Source: Petunia secreta
Lineage: Eukaryota > Streptophyta > Magnoliopsida > Solanales > Solanaceae
Assembly (NCBI GenBank): GCA_029990175.1
Contig: JARKIP010000011.1
Coordinates: 4,030,001 to 4,094,000, forward strand
Length of the DNA: 64,000 nucleotides
Reading direction: 5' to 3'
Both the position numbers and the translations under genes were made by a program. Under the pieces are notes generated by a model that did not search any database, had not been told where the DNA came from, and saw nothing but the letters and a program-made list of their open reading frames with translations. Below are positions 33,929-45,931 of the stretch, one piece after another. How positions within the stretch are numbered: position 1 is the first letter of the stretch; every line of letters begins with the position of its first letter.

Positions 33929-35683
33929 TTAGCGCTTAACTCTTTGCCCGTTCACTAAAAATGATTTCTCGGAGTCCGGGGCTTTCAATTCGACCGCTCC
34001 ATGTGCAGTAACACGTACTACCTCAAAGGGGCCCGACCATCTAGACTTCAACTTTCCAGGAAATAGTTTTAATCTAGAATTGAACAACAATACCAACTGG
34101 CCCGGTTCAAATTCACGATGCTCAATGTGCTTGTCATGCCATTTCTTTGTCCGCTCTTTGTATAAATTCGCATTCTTATAAGCGTGGAAACGGAACTCGT
34201 CTAGCTCGTGCAACTGAAGCATTCTCTTTTCACCCGCCACTTCCATATCCAAATTGAGCTTTTTAATTGCCCAATACGCCTTATGTTCTAACTCGACAGG
34301 CAAGTGACAGGCCTTACCGTAAACCAACCTATACGGGGAGGTTCCAATAGGCGTTTTAAAAGCTGTTCTATAAGCCCAAAGAGCGTCGTCGAGCTTGATT
34401 GACCAATCCTTCCTTGAAGTATTAACCATTTTCTCAAGAATCTTCTTTATCTCCCTATTCGACACCTCCACTTGGCCACTCGTTTGAGGATGATAGGCAG
34501 TATCTACCTTGTGATGCACCCCATATTTGGCCAAAAATTTATTGAACGAGCGATTGCAAAAATGCGTACCTTCATCACTGATGATGTCCCAAAGCGAGTA
34601 AAAATATTTTTCATCAAGAACTTGACTACCACACTCGCATCATTGGTTGGAAGTGCAACAGCTTCCACCCACTTTGACACATAGTCGACTGCTACAAGTA
34701 TGTATTTGTTGCCACTAGAAGGTAGAAACGGACCCATAAAATCAATTTCCCAACAATCGAACAACTCAATCTCCAGGATGTTATTCAAGGGCATCTCGTG
34801 ACGCCTCGAAATATTACAAGTTCTTTGGCATCATCACATTGTTTAACAAACGCATGAGCATCCTTGAATAGAGTAGGCAAAAAGAACCCCGACTGAAGTA
34901 CCTTCGCATCTGTCCTATCACCACTATGATGACCACCATGGGGAGATGAATGACAACTCTGCAACACAGACTCGACTTCCTCACTTGGAATACATCTCCT
35001 CGCCAACTGGTCTGGGCCAATTTTATACAAGTACGGCTCATCCCAGACATAAAATCTACTCTCATGGAGGACTTTCCTTCTCTGTTCAGCTGTAGCATCA
35101 GGTGGATAAATATTACTCACCATCAAATTCACCATATCTGCATACCAGGGTACATTGGTTACCTGCAGAGCAAAAAGCTGTTCGTCTGGAAAAACTTCAT
35201 TTATCTCAGGACCCTCATATACATATTTTCTATCTTCCAGCCTCGACAAGTGATCGGCCACTTGATTCTCGGTCCCCTTTCGATCTCGGATCTCCACGTC
35301 AAAATCTTGGAGTAGAAGAACCCAACGAATCAGTCGCGACATGGAATCTTTCATCTCAAATAAATACCGGATTGCGGCATGATCAGTGTAGATGATAACC
35401 CGAGTGCCAACCAAGTAAGATCGAAACTTATCAAAAGCATAAACAACAGCTAGCAGCTCCTTCTCAGTGGTAGTGTAATTGGATTGAGCAGCATCAAGAG
35501 TCTTGCTTGCATAATATATAGAGTGAAAAATTCTACCCTTTCGTTGCCCGAGAACAGCCCCAACAGCAGTATCACTCGCGTCACACGTCAACTCAAACGG
35601 TAGAGACCAATCAGGAGCAATAATAATTGGTGCAGTCACCAACCTCTTTTTCGGCTCTTCAAATGCCTTCAGACAGGCATCAT
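33929..35683 (-). pseudogene. pol: E2 pol: RNase H and integrase (reverse transcriptase cut away by Copia-2)
   Basis: The frame is already open at the Copia-2 border. RNase H: 'LTCDASDTAVGAVLGQ', 'YTTTEKELLAVVYAF', 'IIYTDHAAIRYL', 'NQVADHLSRLE' (35642-35200). Integrase: zinc-binding part near 34900-34800, core 'WEIDFMGPFLPSSGNKYILV', 'TAYHPQTSGQVEVSNREIKK', then a C-terminal part ('GQLVLLFNSRLKLFPGKLKS') to TAA at 33929. Damage: single-base frame breaks near 34845, inside the zinc-binding Cys pair, and near 34560, between the second and third catalytic residues. Athila-like by sequence; no chromodomain. Confidence 0.85.
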
Positions 35684-36486
35684 TGTTAGCTTGGATAAGC
35701 TTGGAGTTTTGACTGATGACTGAGGAACGGATTCAAAGGACCTGTTCCTTTGAATCACTGTAGCAGAATAGATAATTCTTGCAAAATCGTTTAATTGAGA
35801 TATTATTATTTATTCTAATACTAATGTTTATCTTGATAATTATGCAGGTCTAAATGGATACGAAAAGATTGCATAACTAAGGGATAAAGGATTCGGATTC
35901 TAGAAGGTAAAATCCAATTAGGACTCAAAGTCAAGGGAGCTTTGGAGTTCTAATTACTCAAGACTTCTTGGCTGCTGGAGCTATAAAGCGCGGAGCATAT
36001 CAGCCATAGAAGTGTGCACAAATACAGAGAGCATCGAGCAAAATCTGAGAAGAATTATTAGCTTATTTGTGTAATCAGTTAGCTACAGTAGAACTAAGTT
36101 AGAACCTGTTCCTTAGATTAAATCTTGTAAAAGTTCGAGTCTTAGTTCAAGTGTAGTAAGCAAAATCGAGTTGTAAACTTTCTGGTTCAAGTCGTGGACT
36201 TGACACAACTTCACTGATCGTGAGAATGATCACTAAAGGATTAGAGTTAGTCCTAGGTTAGTAAGAGTGAGTCTTGTAACCAAGTGGGTCTTTTTACATA
36301 GTGAAGTTGAAATCCTACTTGAGAAGTAGGTCGTGGTTTTTTGATCCCGAGTCAAGGGGTTTTTCCACGCTAATATCTAGTGTACAATTACTTAAAGTTT
36401 TAATTTCGCATATCGTAGAGTAAAGGAACACATTTTAAGGAACTGGTCCTTAAAACAGTAAAGTGGTGTAATCGTGGGAAATAACA
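35684..36486 (+). repeat. 5' LTR of Copia-2
   Basis: 803 bp, TGTTAGC...AAATAACA. Clearly the same family as the Copia-1 LTRs in reverse orientation, with visible substitutions and small indels. Confidence 0.9.
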
Positions 36487-36568
36487 ATTGGTATCAGAGC
36501 AGGTTATCCTTGAAAAGGCTAACACCTAGGATTAGATGAGTACATCACGAGAGAACAGTGAGGGCCAG
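36487..36568 (+). pseudogene. gag: Copia-2 primer site and first 11 gag codons
   Basis: TGGTATCAGAGC at ~36490-36501 is the perfect initiator tRNA-Met complement. The gag ATG is at 36536-36538. Eleven codons follow to the GCCAG target site (36564-36568), where G3 is inserted; the frame resumes at 60284. The first residues match Copia-1's gag start. Confidence 0.85.
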
Positions 36569-37638
36569 TGTCACGACCCAACTTAGGGCCGCGACGGATG
36601 ACCAACACTAAGTGTCGATCATCACTAATCCTACTGATAGTATGCTAACCATTATAACTGATAAACAGAATAAGCATAAACCTAGCTGATAAGGAGTATG
36701 CAATGCAAATAGCTGACAAGGCTAACATAAGCTGACATACATAACATACTGACTGCACCACACAGGGACATATCTACAGGCCTCTAAGAGTGATGAACTG
36801 AATATAAAAAGGACGAGATAAGGCCCCGCCATACCCAAGCTGGCTGACTGTACACATACCAAAAGATAAGTAACTCCGGGAGTAAGCGGAGTGACTCCAG
36901 TAGCTGATAGATGGCCTACTAACATGGTCCAAGCATTGATCTATCTGCACCTGCGCGGCATGAAACGCAGCGCCCCAGAAAAGGGCGTGAGTACGATATG
37001 TACCAAGTATGTAAGGCATGAGCATATAATATGTCATAGCTGAATGAAACTGTAGGCTGGAATATAAATATGTAAACATGAGCTGGAGCATAGCAATATA
37101 GCTGGAAATCTGAAGAACGTACTAAACATGATATGAATATAAGCTGAAGTCTAGCTGAATCTGAACCTGAAGACTGAGCTGAACTATACTGATAAATAAC
37201 TGTAATATGACTGATAGCTGGTTACTAGAAACTGGAACTGATAACTGTCAACTGATACTGACGCTAAGAACTGGTGGCTGATAACTGAGAACTGATAACT
37301 GTCAACTGATACTGACGCTAAGAACTGGTGGCTGATAACTGAGAACTGATAACTGTCAACTGATACTGACGCTAAGAACTGGTACCGAGCTAAAGCTTAA
37401 CTGTTATCTGAACTTGTACATGTCTGGTGTTATGGGCTATATCCCCCCAAATCAGGTAACTGAACATCTGAACTAGTACCTGTCTGGCGTTATGGGCTGT
37501 ATCCCCCCAAATCAGGTACTGAAAACCGGAACTAGCCTCATGTATAATCATGCAGTGCATATTGTGGCTATATACGCATATATAAAAAACCTGGTGGGTG
37601 TTATGGGCTATATCCCCCCCAGCCAGTAATATCTAGTC
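36569..37638 (-). repeat. 3' LTR of G3, outer part
   Basis: Matches 57541-58710 of the 5' LTR. It ends in the TAGTC target site (37634-37638) of the triple-LTR array. Confidence 0.92.
37215..37390. repeat. 54-bp minisatellite in the 3' LTR of G3 (about 3 units)
   Basis: The unit contains AACTGTCAACTGATACTGAC and GCTAAGAACTGGTGGCTG. The same array in the other LTR (58205-58470) has about two more units, which accounts for nearly all of the ~110-bp length difference between the two LTRs. Confidence 0.85.
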
Positions 37639-40197
37639 TGAAACGACCTCGGTCAGTCGTTTCGGAAGTTAGGACTCCGATTGGCGTGTCGATAATTTTA
37701 AAATATTCGTAATGTCCAATAGAACATGTCTATAAAATTTGAGCTAAATCAGACCTCGTTTGGTAGGCATCAGAAGAAGGTTTCAGTTTTTATTGGCGAT
37801 AAATATTAAAACGAGATTTTCGAGCTCGGTTTTTGCCGAATGAGCTCCGTTTCGAAATCCGAAAGTGCCGTTAGGTTCGTATGATTATTTGTGATTTTTG
37901 TAAACTTTCGAAAGTGAATTTCGATGTTGTTCGGCTAGTTTCCGCTAAAATGCCGAAAGTTAAATAATTTGACTTCTTTTCATTTAAATTCGCATCTTGA
38001 GTTTCGGGAGTCTGATTTGAGATCCGCCTTCGCGAGTATGTTACATATATTTTGTACAACTTGTATGCAAAAGTTGGAATTATTTTGAATATCGTAGGAC
38101 ACTGTTTTAATTTTTGTTAAGAAAAGAAAAGAAAAAAAAAATAAAACAAAAAAAACGACAAAATGGAAATGAGAAATGAGCATTGTCGGTGAGCTCATCT
38201 TTAGCGTGAATATATTCCAGAAAACGAAACACAATAACAGAAACGGAAAACCAAAAGAATACACGGAAGGAAATGGAAAAAATGCCAGAAAATGAGAAAA
38301 GGGGCCGGAGAAAAATAGTATTTTCACCCCAGAACATTCAGGTAATGATCCTACTATATTATTTGAGTTTATTACGTGTGTTTGAATATGTTTTAATGGT
38401 AAAACTTGAAATATTATACATCGTTTTAATAAGTTCAATTAATAGTTTAAAGGGTCAAATGGACCCCGATAGTAAAATTGATTATATATTCGTACTCAGT
38501 GAGTTATGGACAACATATAAATGTAAATTATTTGGGGTTTGGCTATGTGACCTTAAACCCTGTATATAGGTCTGGCCTGCGTATTGCGTATGCAAATAGG
38601 GTATCAGGTTCCTACCTGGATTACCCTAAGATGTGAGGAATGAAGCCTTTAGCCTAATTTGATATATTTTTCTGCTTATTGAATAGAGTGGGATCGTTTG
38701 GCAATGAAACCAAAGGATAAAGCGGTTATTGATTAGCAGAGCTAACTTTTGGAAGAAGTAAGTGTTTATATCCATTTCTTTGGAGGCACTTGGCCTCGTG
38801 GATTTTCTACCACGTGTTTCCTTACGTGTGTAGCTGCCGATAGGCGTACTCATTACGCCTTAGCTTTGAATTTACATTGTATATTATATGTTATGCCCTG
38901 TTGTTGGTATTGCATTGAGCATATGAACATTGCACTCTGGTTTTGAGCATTGCACATACTTCCCGGTTGGCGATGAGAGTCCCGCACCGGTGAAGGGTCA
39001 TTATTGCATATACTTCCCGGTTGGCGATGAGAGTCCCGCACCGGTGAAGGGTCATTATTACATATAATTCTCGGTGATCGATGAGAGTCCCGAGCCGGAG
39101 AAGGTCATCATTGCATATACTTCCCGGTAATCGATGAGAGTCCCGAGCCGGTGAAGGGTCATCATTACATATACTTCCCGGTAATCGATGAGAGTCCCGA
39201 GCCGGTGAAGGGTCATCTTTGCATATATCTCCTGGTAGACGATGAGAGTCCCGCGCCGGAGATAGGTATTGGGCATATGTGAATGTATTGCATTGTACCG
39301 CATTCATCCCATCTCATTGCACCGCATACTGACTATTGTGTGTATTGTGTTGTGTTTTATGTATGCGGTATGTGCACTATATCGTGGGCATATCTCAGTT
39401 TGCCTATATATTTCTGGCTCGTATTCTGGGTTGCGAGGATAGAATTGCACGCCGCAACGGTATAAATATATGGATCGGGTTGCACGCCGCAACAGGATGA
39501 ATATATGGATCGGGTTGCACGCCGCAACAAGATGTATTTCTGATTGTTGATATGTTCGGGATACCTATATGTTCCGGCTATCTTACGTTCTTGGTTTTAA
39601 TAAATTTGTGATCCCAAACGTGTTTCTAGTTATTATTTGGCTCTGCCTTTTCATAATTTAAATAAGAGGAATTTTTGTTTATCTGTTTCTCTTCTCCCTG
39701 GCTAGCTATCCCATTCTTTGAGGTGACTAGTCTGCCCCACTTATTGAGTCCTTTTGACTCAGCCTTGTTTGTTGTTCGTTTCTTGTCTATCTATTTCGTT
39801 TCGGCAGGTTCGCTCCAGGATTGAGTTCGCCACGTTGTGAAGGAGCGAAGACGACTTCAGCTGTCAGGGTGAGCCAGCTTTTATTCCGGATGGCCACCAG
39901 TTTATTGGTTATTATTTCAGTTATATTTTGCTCCCTTCAGGAGATATTTTTCTTCTTTCGTACTCTTAGATGTCTAGTCTGGATAACCCTAAACCTAGTA
40001 TGTTGGGTAGTCAGCTGTAATTTTCTTTCGTACAGCTTAGAGGCGTCAATATGTCTGTGTGTTTTTTTTTTTAGTCCTGTCTTTATTTATGAATTATTAT
40101 ATTTATTTTCCTAATTTAATTGGTAAGGGTTCGCCCGACGGGTCTAGGGGAGGATGTCGGGTGCCCGCACGGCCTAACCGGATTCCGGGTCGTGTCA
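37639..40197 (+). repeat. LTR1 of the triple-LTR array
   Basis: 2559 bp. It differs from both other LTRs at 37732, 37866, 38086, 38235 and 39067, all in the 5' part. It contains the six-unit 54-bp minisatellite and a three-unit ~35-bp repeat (GGGTTGCACGCCGCAACA) at 39445-39535. Confidence 0.93.
38953..39265. repeat. 54-bp minisatellite in LTR1 (6 units)
   Basis: Each unit reads CATATACTTCCCGG, then a variable GTTGGCG/GTAATCG, then ATGAGAGTCCCG, an A/GCC GG arm and GAAGGGTCATTATTG. CCGG arms on both sides of 'GATGAGAGTCCCG' allow a small stem. Counterparts lie at 44686-44998 and 50420-50732. Confidence 0.85.
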
Positions 40198-43100
40198 GTT
40201 GGTATCAGAGCCATGTTTAGAGTCTATCCAGACTAAGACAGTATCTAGTAGAGTCTCGCTGATGGGTACGTAGACGTCCGTACTTATCTACGAGAGGCTA
40301 TGATGGTATTTAGGAAGTATCACTTCCTTCATTTCTGATCATGCGTCGGTCTAGGATGCAAAAGTAGTTTCGTTAATTCCTTCATGGTAATTGTGAACCC
40401 TCGTGCGACGAATCAGCAAACGGAAGGAGTTCAGGACGAAGCAGTCTATCCTGGGGCTAGCACTGACGAAGCCCCGAGAGTTTTGATCGTGCTGACGATC
40501 TAGTTACGGAGATCCCAGCTGTACGAGCTTGCGATGGGCAAGGGAGCAGGGCCTTGTGGTTCCCTTGGCTCTCTACGATGCTTTACGATAATCTTGGCGA
40601 TGCAGATACCGAAAAAACCTATCATTCGCTAGACAGCCTATCAGGTTGCCGCATGTGCAGACGTTCGGTCTCAGGGAGCTCCTTTTCCGGTTCTTAATAT
40701 TGCTGCAGTGAATTATGTTCCGGAGACAACATGTATTGTACCTCTAATTGTTCCGGCTGATTAGCCAGCCGAGGTATCAGTTCGGTCGGAGTGTCCGAAG
40801 AGGTTGCATTATTTTACGTGGTTGAACCTTCCGATATTCTTAAGCAATGCATCAGATAAACCCCGTGAATTTTTTTTAAAAAAGAAAAAATAATGTCAGG
40901 GTATTTGTATCCTTCAGGCTCTTGATTATATCGAACGGTATAGTGTTGATTATCCTCTTTTCCAGTTTCAAGGTCCAGCCTTGAATTGATGGGTCTCTCT
41001 CTCTTATTAGCTAACTTGGTTCGGTTTTCTTCTAGATTCATGGAAAAAAAAATTCCTTTTGAGTAGCAAGCGAAATGGAGAGTGTTGCCAGTTTGAGTGG
41101 ATTGGACAGGGTAGCCTGTCGGTTAGCCTGTTGGTGTTTCAAAATATGAGATTGAATTCTATAGAATGGCTGGATATGCATCAGAACTAGTTCATGAGCC
41201 TTTCGAGAGATTCAAAGACTTATTGATGACCTTTCATTTTCCTTGAGATCCCAGATGGCTCGAGAGATTGAGGTCGGGATTTCATTTGATGTTGTTGTTG
41301 ATATTGCTCGAAGGTTCGAGGCATACCATAAGTTAGAACGGGAAGAGTTAGAGCGGGAAAGTAAGAGATCCCACGGCCCTGGTGGGTAACTATGGTACCT
41401 CATTTGGAGGTGAAAGTTCTGATTATTTTTGGAAGTCACCTTCCAGGTTATCTCAGCTTGTAGAGCGTGATTCTCAGAGTGCGCGAGTAGTTCATCAAGA
41501 TTAGACCCTGTTTTTCTCTTTATAGCTATCGACAATATGTCCAGCTTCCATTTTCAATGAAAATCTGTTATCACTGTCATGAGTCTGGTTATCCTTTGAG
41601 GAGTTTTTTTCCTTACTCCGGCAAGTAGGCAGTCATCTTTTTCTCTCGTCATTTGGCATCGCGCAGTCGTAGGGTATTTCATTTAAATCTCAATCAGCCA
41701 GAGAAATGCCACCATCCAGTAGAGGTTGAGATTTTGGAGGCAGTGGTTCTCCACAAAGTGCTTGTCAGGGTAGTGGCTCGGCTCAGCGGCAGAGGCAGTT
41801 CTATTAACTGCCAGTCTGGCAGGATGCTGAGGTATCTGATGTAGTAGACCCATGTATTTCTTCTCCTCTTAAATGTGAGTAGGATTTGATTCTTTCGATC
41901 GATCCAGAAATGGTGTGTCTTATCATGTTTCGATGGTTTCCTTGGATATCGTTTTTATTAAGAACCAGTTGTGGTAGAGGGGTGAGCTTCTTGTATGATT
42001 TATTCCTGGCATTTCTGAGATCCTCCTAGTTGATCTGGTTTAAATGTGAGAAATTTGGGAGTGAGTGTCGGTATCGTCTGCCTGGCATCTTGTTGTGCCA
42101 CATTTTATTATTATATCAAATTAGTATACCTCTCTTCTCAGAATTCCGTGTTAGTAGGATAATGAAATCCCAATTCGTCACCATCAGAAAGTGTTATCGT
42201 TTCTTCCGGTGTAAAGTAGTTAGTAAGTAATATTTGATCTATGTGTCTTCCATGGTTCAAGATGTTTGTAGAGTCATGTTATCCCATGAGCTTATCTGGG
42301 TTATAAAAGGATTTATGGTAAATTGTCAGAATTTCCTTCTTATTGGGGGGTTAAATTGGTATGGATGTTTTTCCATAAAGCTCATTTAATGTCTATTTCT
42401 TCAATTGCGGTCCTTTGGCTAGCTTAACTCGGAAGTAATCTAGCTCTGGTGGCCAAGTAAATAAGAAGATGAGCTTCTCAAAGTTCTAATTATTTCTATC
42501 CTCGATCCATTTCCATTTCTTCTTCGTCCGGCACTAGTGAGCTTGGGCGATTGGTAGCCGCTTGTGACGTTCACTGTGTTGAGCCACAGTACGTGTTATT
42601 GTAGCCGGGTAAGCATATTATTGTTTTGGATATTAGTTTATCCGGGTATCCATTCCCGTGTATAGTATAGCGCTGGTTCTGTTTTGTGGATCATCCAGTT
42701 TCAGGGGAAACTCTGCCGAAATTTTTATATAGAAGTACCATCCATCAGGCGGTAGTGTTTACGGCAAAGGTATGGAGTTGTGAACTCGAGAGTTGCAGCT
42801 AGTTGGCAACTCGAAAGGGTAGTTTGGTAGTTTAGGTTTGCCTATGTTCAGCTTTTAGATAGGTCTTCTTTAATCCAGCAGGTTGTGCGAGGATGACTAT
42901 TCCTATTCAAATTAATTGTATGAGTTTATGCTTTAAGTGGAGGAGTCTTCCTCCAATTGATACCGAATCATAATATTAAATATCTAAGGCGTTGCTGAAG
43001 CGTAAGCTAATTCTTAGTTCCATCGACCTGTTCTATATCGAAAGGTATATCGAAGAGGTAATTATCGACTGAATCATGTTAACTCATTCAAAGTTTCGTG

Positions 43101-43372
43101 TATTTTTATTTCGAAAATATAGAACTCTTCTCTCATGATCGAGGAAGGATCATCTTAGTCAGAATAATTCGGGCAATGGTGTTATCATATTATCCAGATA
43201 TATTTTATTCCAAGAGTTCGGTGTTCGTGTTATAGTTTTAATTCTGTAATCATGAGGAAAAAAATCCGTGGGATAGTTTATGAAGGTCGTGCAAATTCTT
43301 TTGTTATCAGCGTAAATCTTGCTTTAGACTTAGGCTCGTTCGAGGACGAACGAGAATTTAAGTGGAGGAGAA
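40198..43372 (+). pseudogene. Internal region 1 of the array: primer site, degenerate gag, no pol
   Basis: The primer site TTGGTATCAGAGCC is at 40199-40212. A gag-like start follows ('MVIVNPRATNQQTEGVQDEA', 40384 on). Further Tekay-type gag pieces sit in shifting frames: 'FERFKDLLMTF' (~41200), 'VVVDIARRFEAYHKLEREE' (~41290) and a broken zinc knuckle 'CYHCHESGYP' (~41567). From 41,850 to 43,330 I see no recognisable coding, only AT-rich DNA with a last frame ending in the hairpin (43335-43354) and polypurine tract AAGTGGAGGAGAA before LTR2. The element depended on a relative's proteins. Confidence 0.7.
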
Positions 43373-45931
43373 TGAAACGACCTCGGTCAGTCGTTTCGGA
43401 AGTTAGGACTCCGATTGGCGTGTCGATAATTTTAAAATATTCGTAATGTCCAATAGAACATGTCTGTAAAATTTGAGCTAAATCAGACCTCGTTTGGTAG
43501 GCATCAGAAGAAGGTTTCAGTTTTTATTGGCGATAAATATTAAAACGAGATTTTCGAGCTCGGTTTTTGCCGAATGAGCTCCGTTTCGAAATCCGAAAGC
43601 GCCGTTAGGTTCGTATGATTATTTGTGATTTTTGTAAACTTTCGAAAGTGAATTTCGATGTTGTTCGGCTAGTTTCCGCTAAAATGCCGAAAGTTAAATA
43701 ATTTGACTTCTTTTCATTTAAATTCGCATCTTGAGTTTCGGGAGTCTGATTTGAGATCCGCCTTCGCGAGTATGTTACGTATATTTTGTACAACTTGTAT
43801 GCAAAAGTTGGAATTATTTCGAATATCTTAGGACACTGTTTTAATTTTTGTTAAGAAAAGAAAAGAAAAAAAAAATAAAACAAAAAAACGACAAAATGGA
43901 AATGAGAAATGAGCATTGTCGGTGAGCTCATCTTTAGCGTGAATATATTCCAGAAAACGAAACACAACAACAGAAACGGAAAACCAAAAGAATACACGGA
44001 AGGAAATGGAAAAAATGCCAGAAAATGAGAAAAGGGGCCGGAGAAAAATAGTATTTTCACCCCAGAACATTCAGGTAATGATCCTACTATATTATTTGAG
44101 TTTATTACGTGTGTTTGAATATGTTTTAATGGTAAAACTTGAAATATTATACATCGTTTTAATAAGTTCAATTAATAGTTTAAAGGGTCAAATGGACCCC
44201 GATAGTAAAATTGATTATATATTCGTACTCAGTGAGTTATGGACAACATATAAATGTAAATTATTTGGGGTTTGGCTATGTGACCTTAAACCCTGTATAT
44301 AGGTCTGGCCTGCGTATTGCGTATGCAAATAGGGTATCAGGTTCCTACCTGGATTACCCTAAGATGTGAGGAATGAAGCCTTTAGCCTAATTTGATATAT
44401 TTTTCTGCTTATTGAATAGAGTGGGATCGTTTGACAATGAAACCAAAGGATAAAGCGGTTATTGATTAGCAGAGCTAACTTTTGGAAGAAGTAAGTGTTT
44501 ATATCCATTTCTTTGGAGGCACTTGGCCTCGTGGATTTTCTACCACGTGTTTCCTTACGTGTGTAGCTGCCGATAGGCGTACTCATTACGCCTTAGCTTT
44601 GAATTTACATTGTATATTATATGTTATGCCCTGTTGTTGGTATTGCATTGAGCATATGAACATTGCACTCTGGTTTTGAGCATTGCACATACTTCCCGGT
44701 TGGCGATGAGAGTCCCGCACCGGTGAAGGGTCATTATTGCATATACTTCCCGGTTGGCGATGAGAGTCCCGCACCGGTGAAGGGTCATTATTACATATAC
44801 TTCTCGGTGATCGATGAGAGTCCCGAGCCGGAGAAGGTCATCATTGCATATACTTCCCGGTAATCGATGAGAGTCCCGAGCCGGTGAAGGGTCATCATTA
44901 CATATACTTCCCGGTAATCGATGAGAGTCCCGAGCCGGTGAAGGGTCATCTTTGCATATATCTCCTGGTAGACGATGAGAGTCCCGCGCCGGAGATAGGT
45001 ATTGGGCATATGTGAATGTATTGCATTGTACCGCATTCATCCCATCTCATTGCACCGCATACTGACTATTGTGTGTATTGTGTTGTGTTTTATGTATGCG
45101 GTATGTGCACTATATCGTGGGCATATCTCAGTTTGCCTATATATTTCTGGCTCGTATTCTGGGTTGCGAGGATAGAATTGCACGCCGCAACGGTATAAAT
45201 ATATGGATCGGGTTGCACGCCGCAACAGGATGAATATATGGATCGGGTTGCACGCCGCAACAAGATGTATTTCTGATTGTTGATATGTTCGGGATACCTA
45301 TATGTTCCGGCTATCTTACGTTCTTGGTTTTAATAAATTTGTGATCCCAAACGTGTTTCTAGTTATTATTTGGCTCTGCCTTTTCATAATTTAAATAAGA
45401 GGAATTTTTGTTTATCTGTTTCTCTTCTCCCTGGCTAGCTATCCCATTCTTTGAGGTGACTAGTCTGCCCCACTTATTGAGTCCTTTTGACTCAGCCTTG
45501 TTTGTTGTTCGTTTCTTGTCTATCTATTTCGTTTCGGCAGGTTCGCTCCAGGATTGAGTTCGCCACGTTGTGAAGGAGCGAAGACGACTTCAGCTGTCAG
45601 GGTGAGCCAGCTTTTATTTCGGATGGCCACCAGTTCATTGGTTATTATTTCAGTTATATTTTGCTCCCTTCAGGAGATATTTTTCTTCTTTCGTACTCTT
45701 AGATGTCTAGTCTGGATAACCCTAAACCTAGTATGTTGGGTAGTCAGCTGTAATTTTCTTTCGTACAGCTTAGAGGCGTCAATATGTCTGTGTGTTTTTT
45801 TTTTTTAGTCCTGTCTTTATTTATGAATTATTATATTTATTTTCCTAATTTAATTGGTAAGGGTTCGCCCGACGGGTCTAGGGGAGGATGTCGGGTGCCC
45901 GCACGGCCTAACCGGATTCCGGGTCGTGTCA
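43373..45931 (+). repeat. LTR2 of the triple-LTR array (recombinant)
   Basis: 2559 bp. It agrees with LTR3 at the five diagnostic sites up to 44800 and with LTR1 at the four from 44986 onward. Private changes include positions near 43779, 43829, 45620 and 45636. Confidence 0.93.
44686..44998. repeat. 54-bp minisatellite in LTR2 (6 units)
   Basis: Counterpart of 38953-39265. The switch from LTR3-like to LTR1-like sequence falls inside this array. Confidence 0.85.

Larger units (their letters stand above)
18550..35683 (-). mobile_element. E2: second Athila-like Gypsy retrotransposon (3' portion), host to two Copia insertions
   Basis: In the minus sense, from the right: RNase H and integrase (35683-33929), the conserved post-pol block (33870-33822), a non-coding stretch, an env-position ORF (from 32717, resuming at 22919), 3' non-coding DNA and a 3' LTR ending near 18550. 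Copia-1 interrupts the env-position ORF and Copia-2 interrupts pol. The gag, protease, reverse transcriptase and 5' LTR must lie right of 64000. The left border is approximate because the second LTR is not in view. Confidence 0.8.

Noticed and set aside
36490..36501. tRNA-like sequences at TGGTATCAGAGC sites (also 31790, 40200, 45934, 57525)
   Set aside because: These are primer-binding sites complementary to initiator tRNA-Met, not tRNA genes.
38953..39265. CRISPR-like spaced repeats
   Set aside because: The supposed spacers are repeats too, the array is inside a plant LTR, and no cas genes exist; it is a minisatellite.
38891..39307. Repetitive 138-residue frames with 'RDSHRLPGSICNDDPSPA' units in all three array LTRs
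   Set aside because: These are the translation of the 54-bp minisatellite (18 codons per unit); several frames are open at once, so this is no evidence of a gene.
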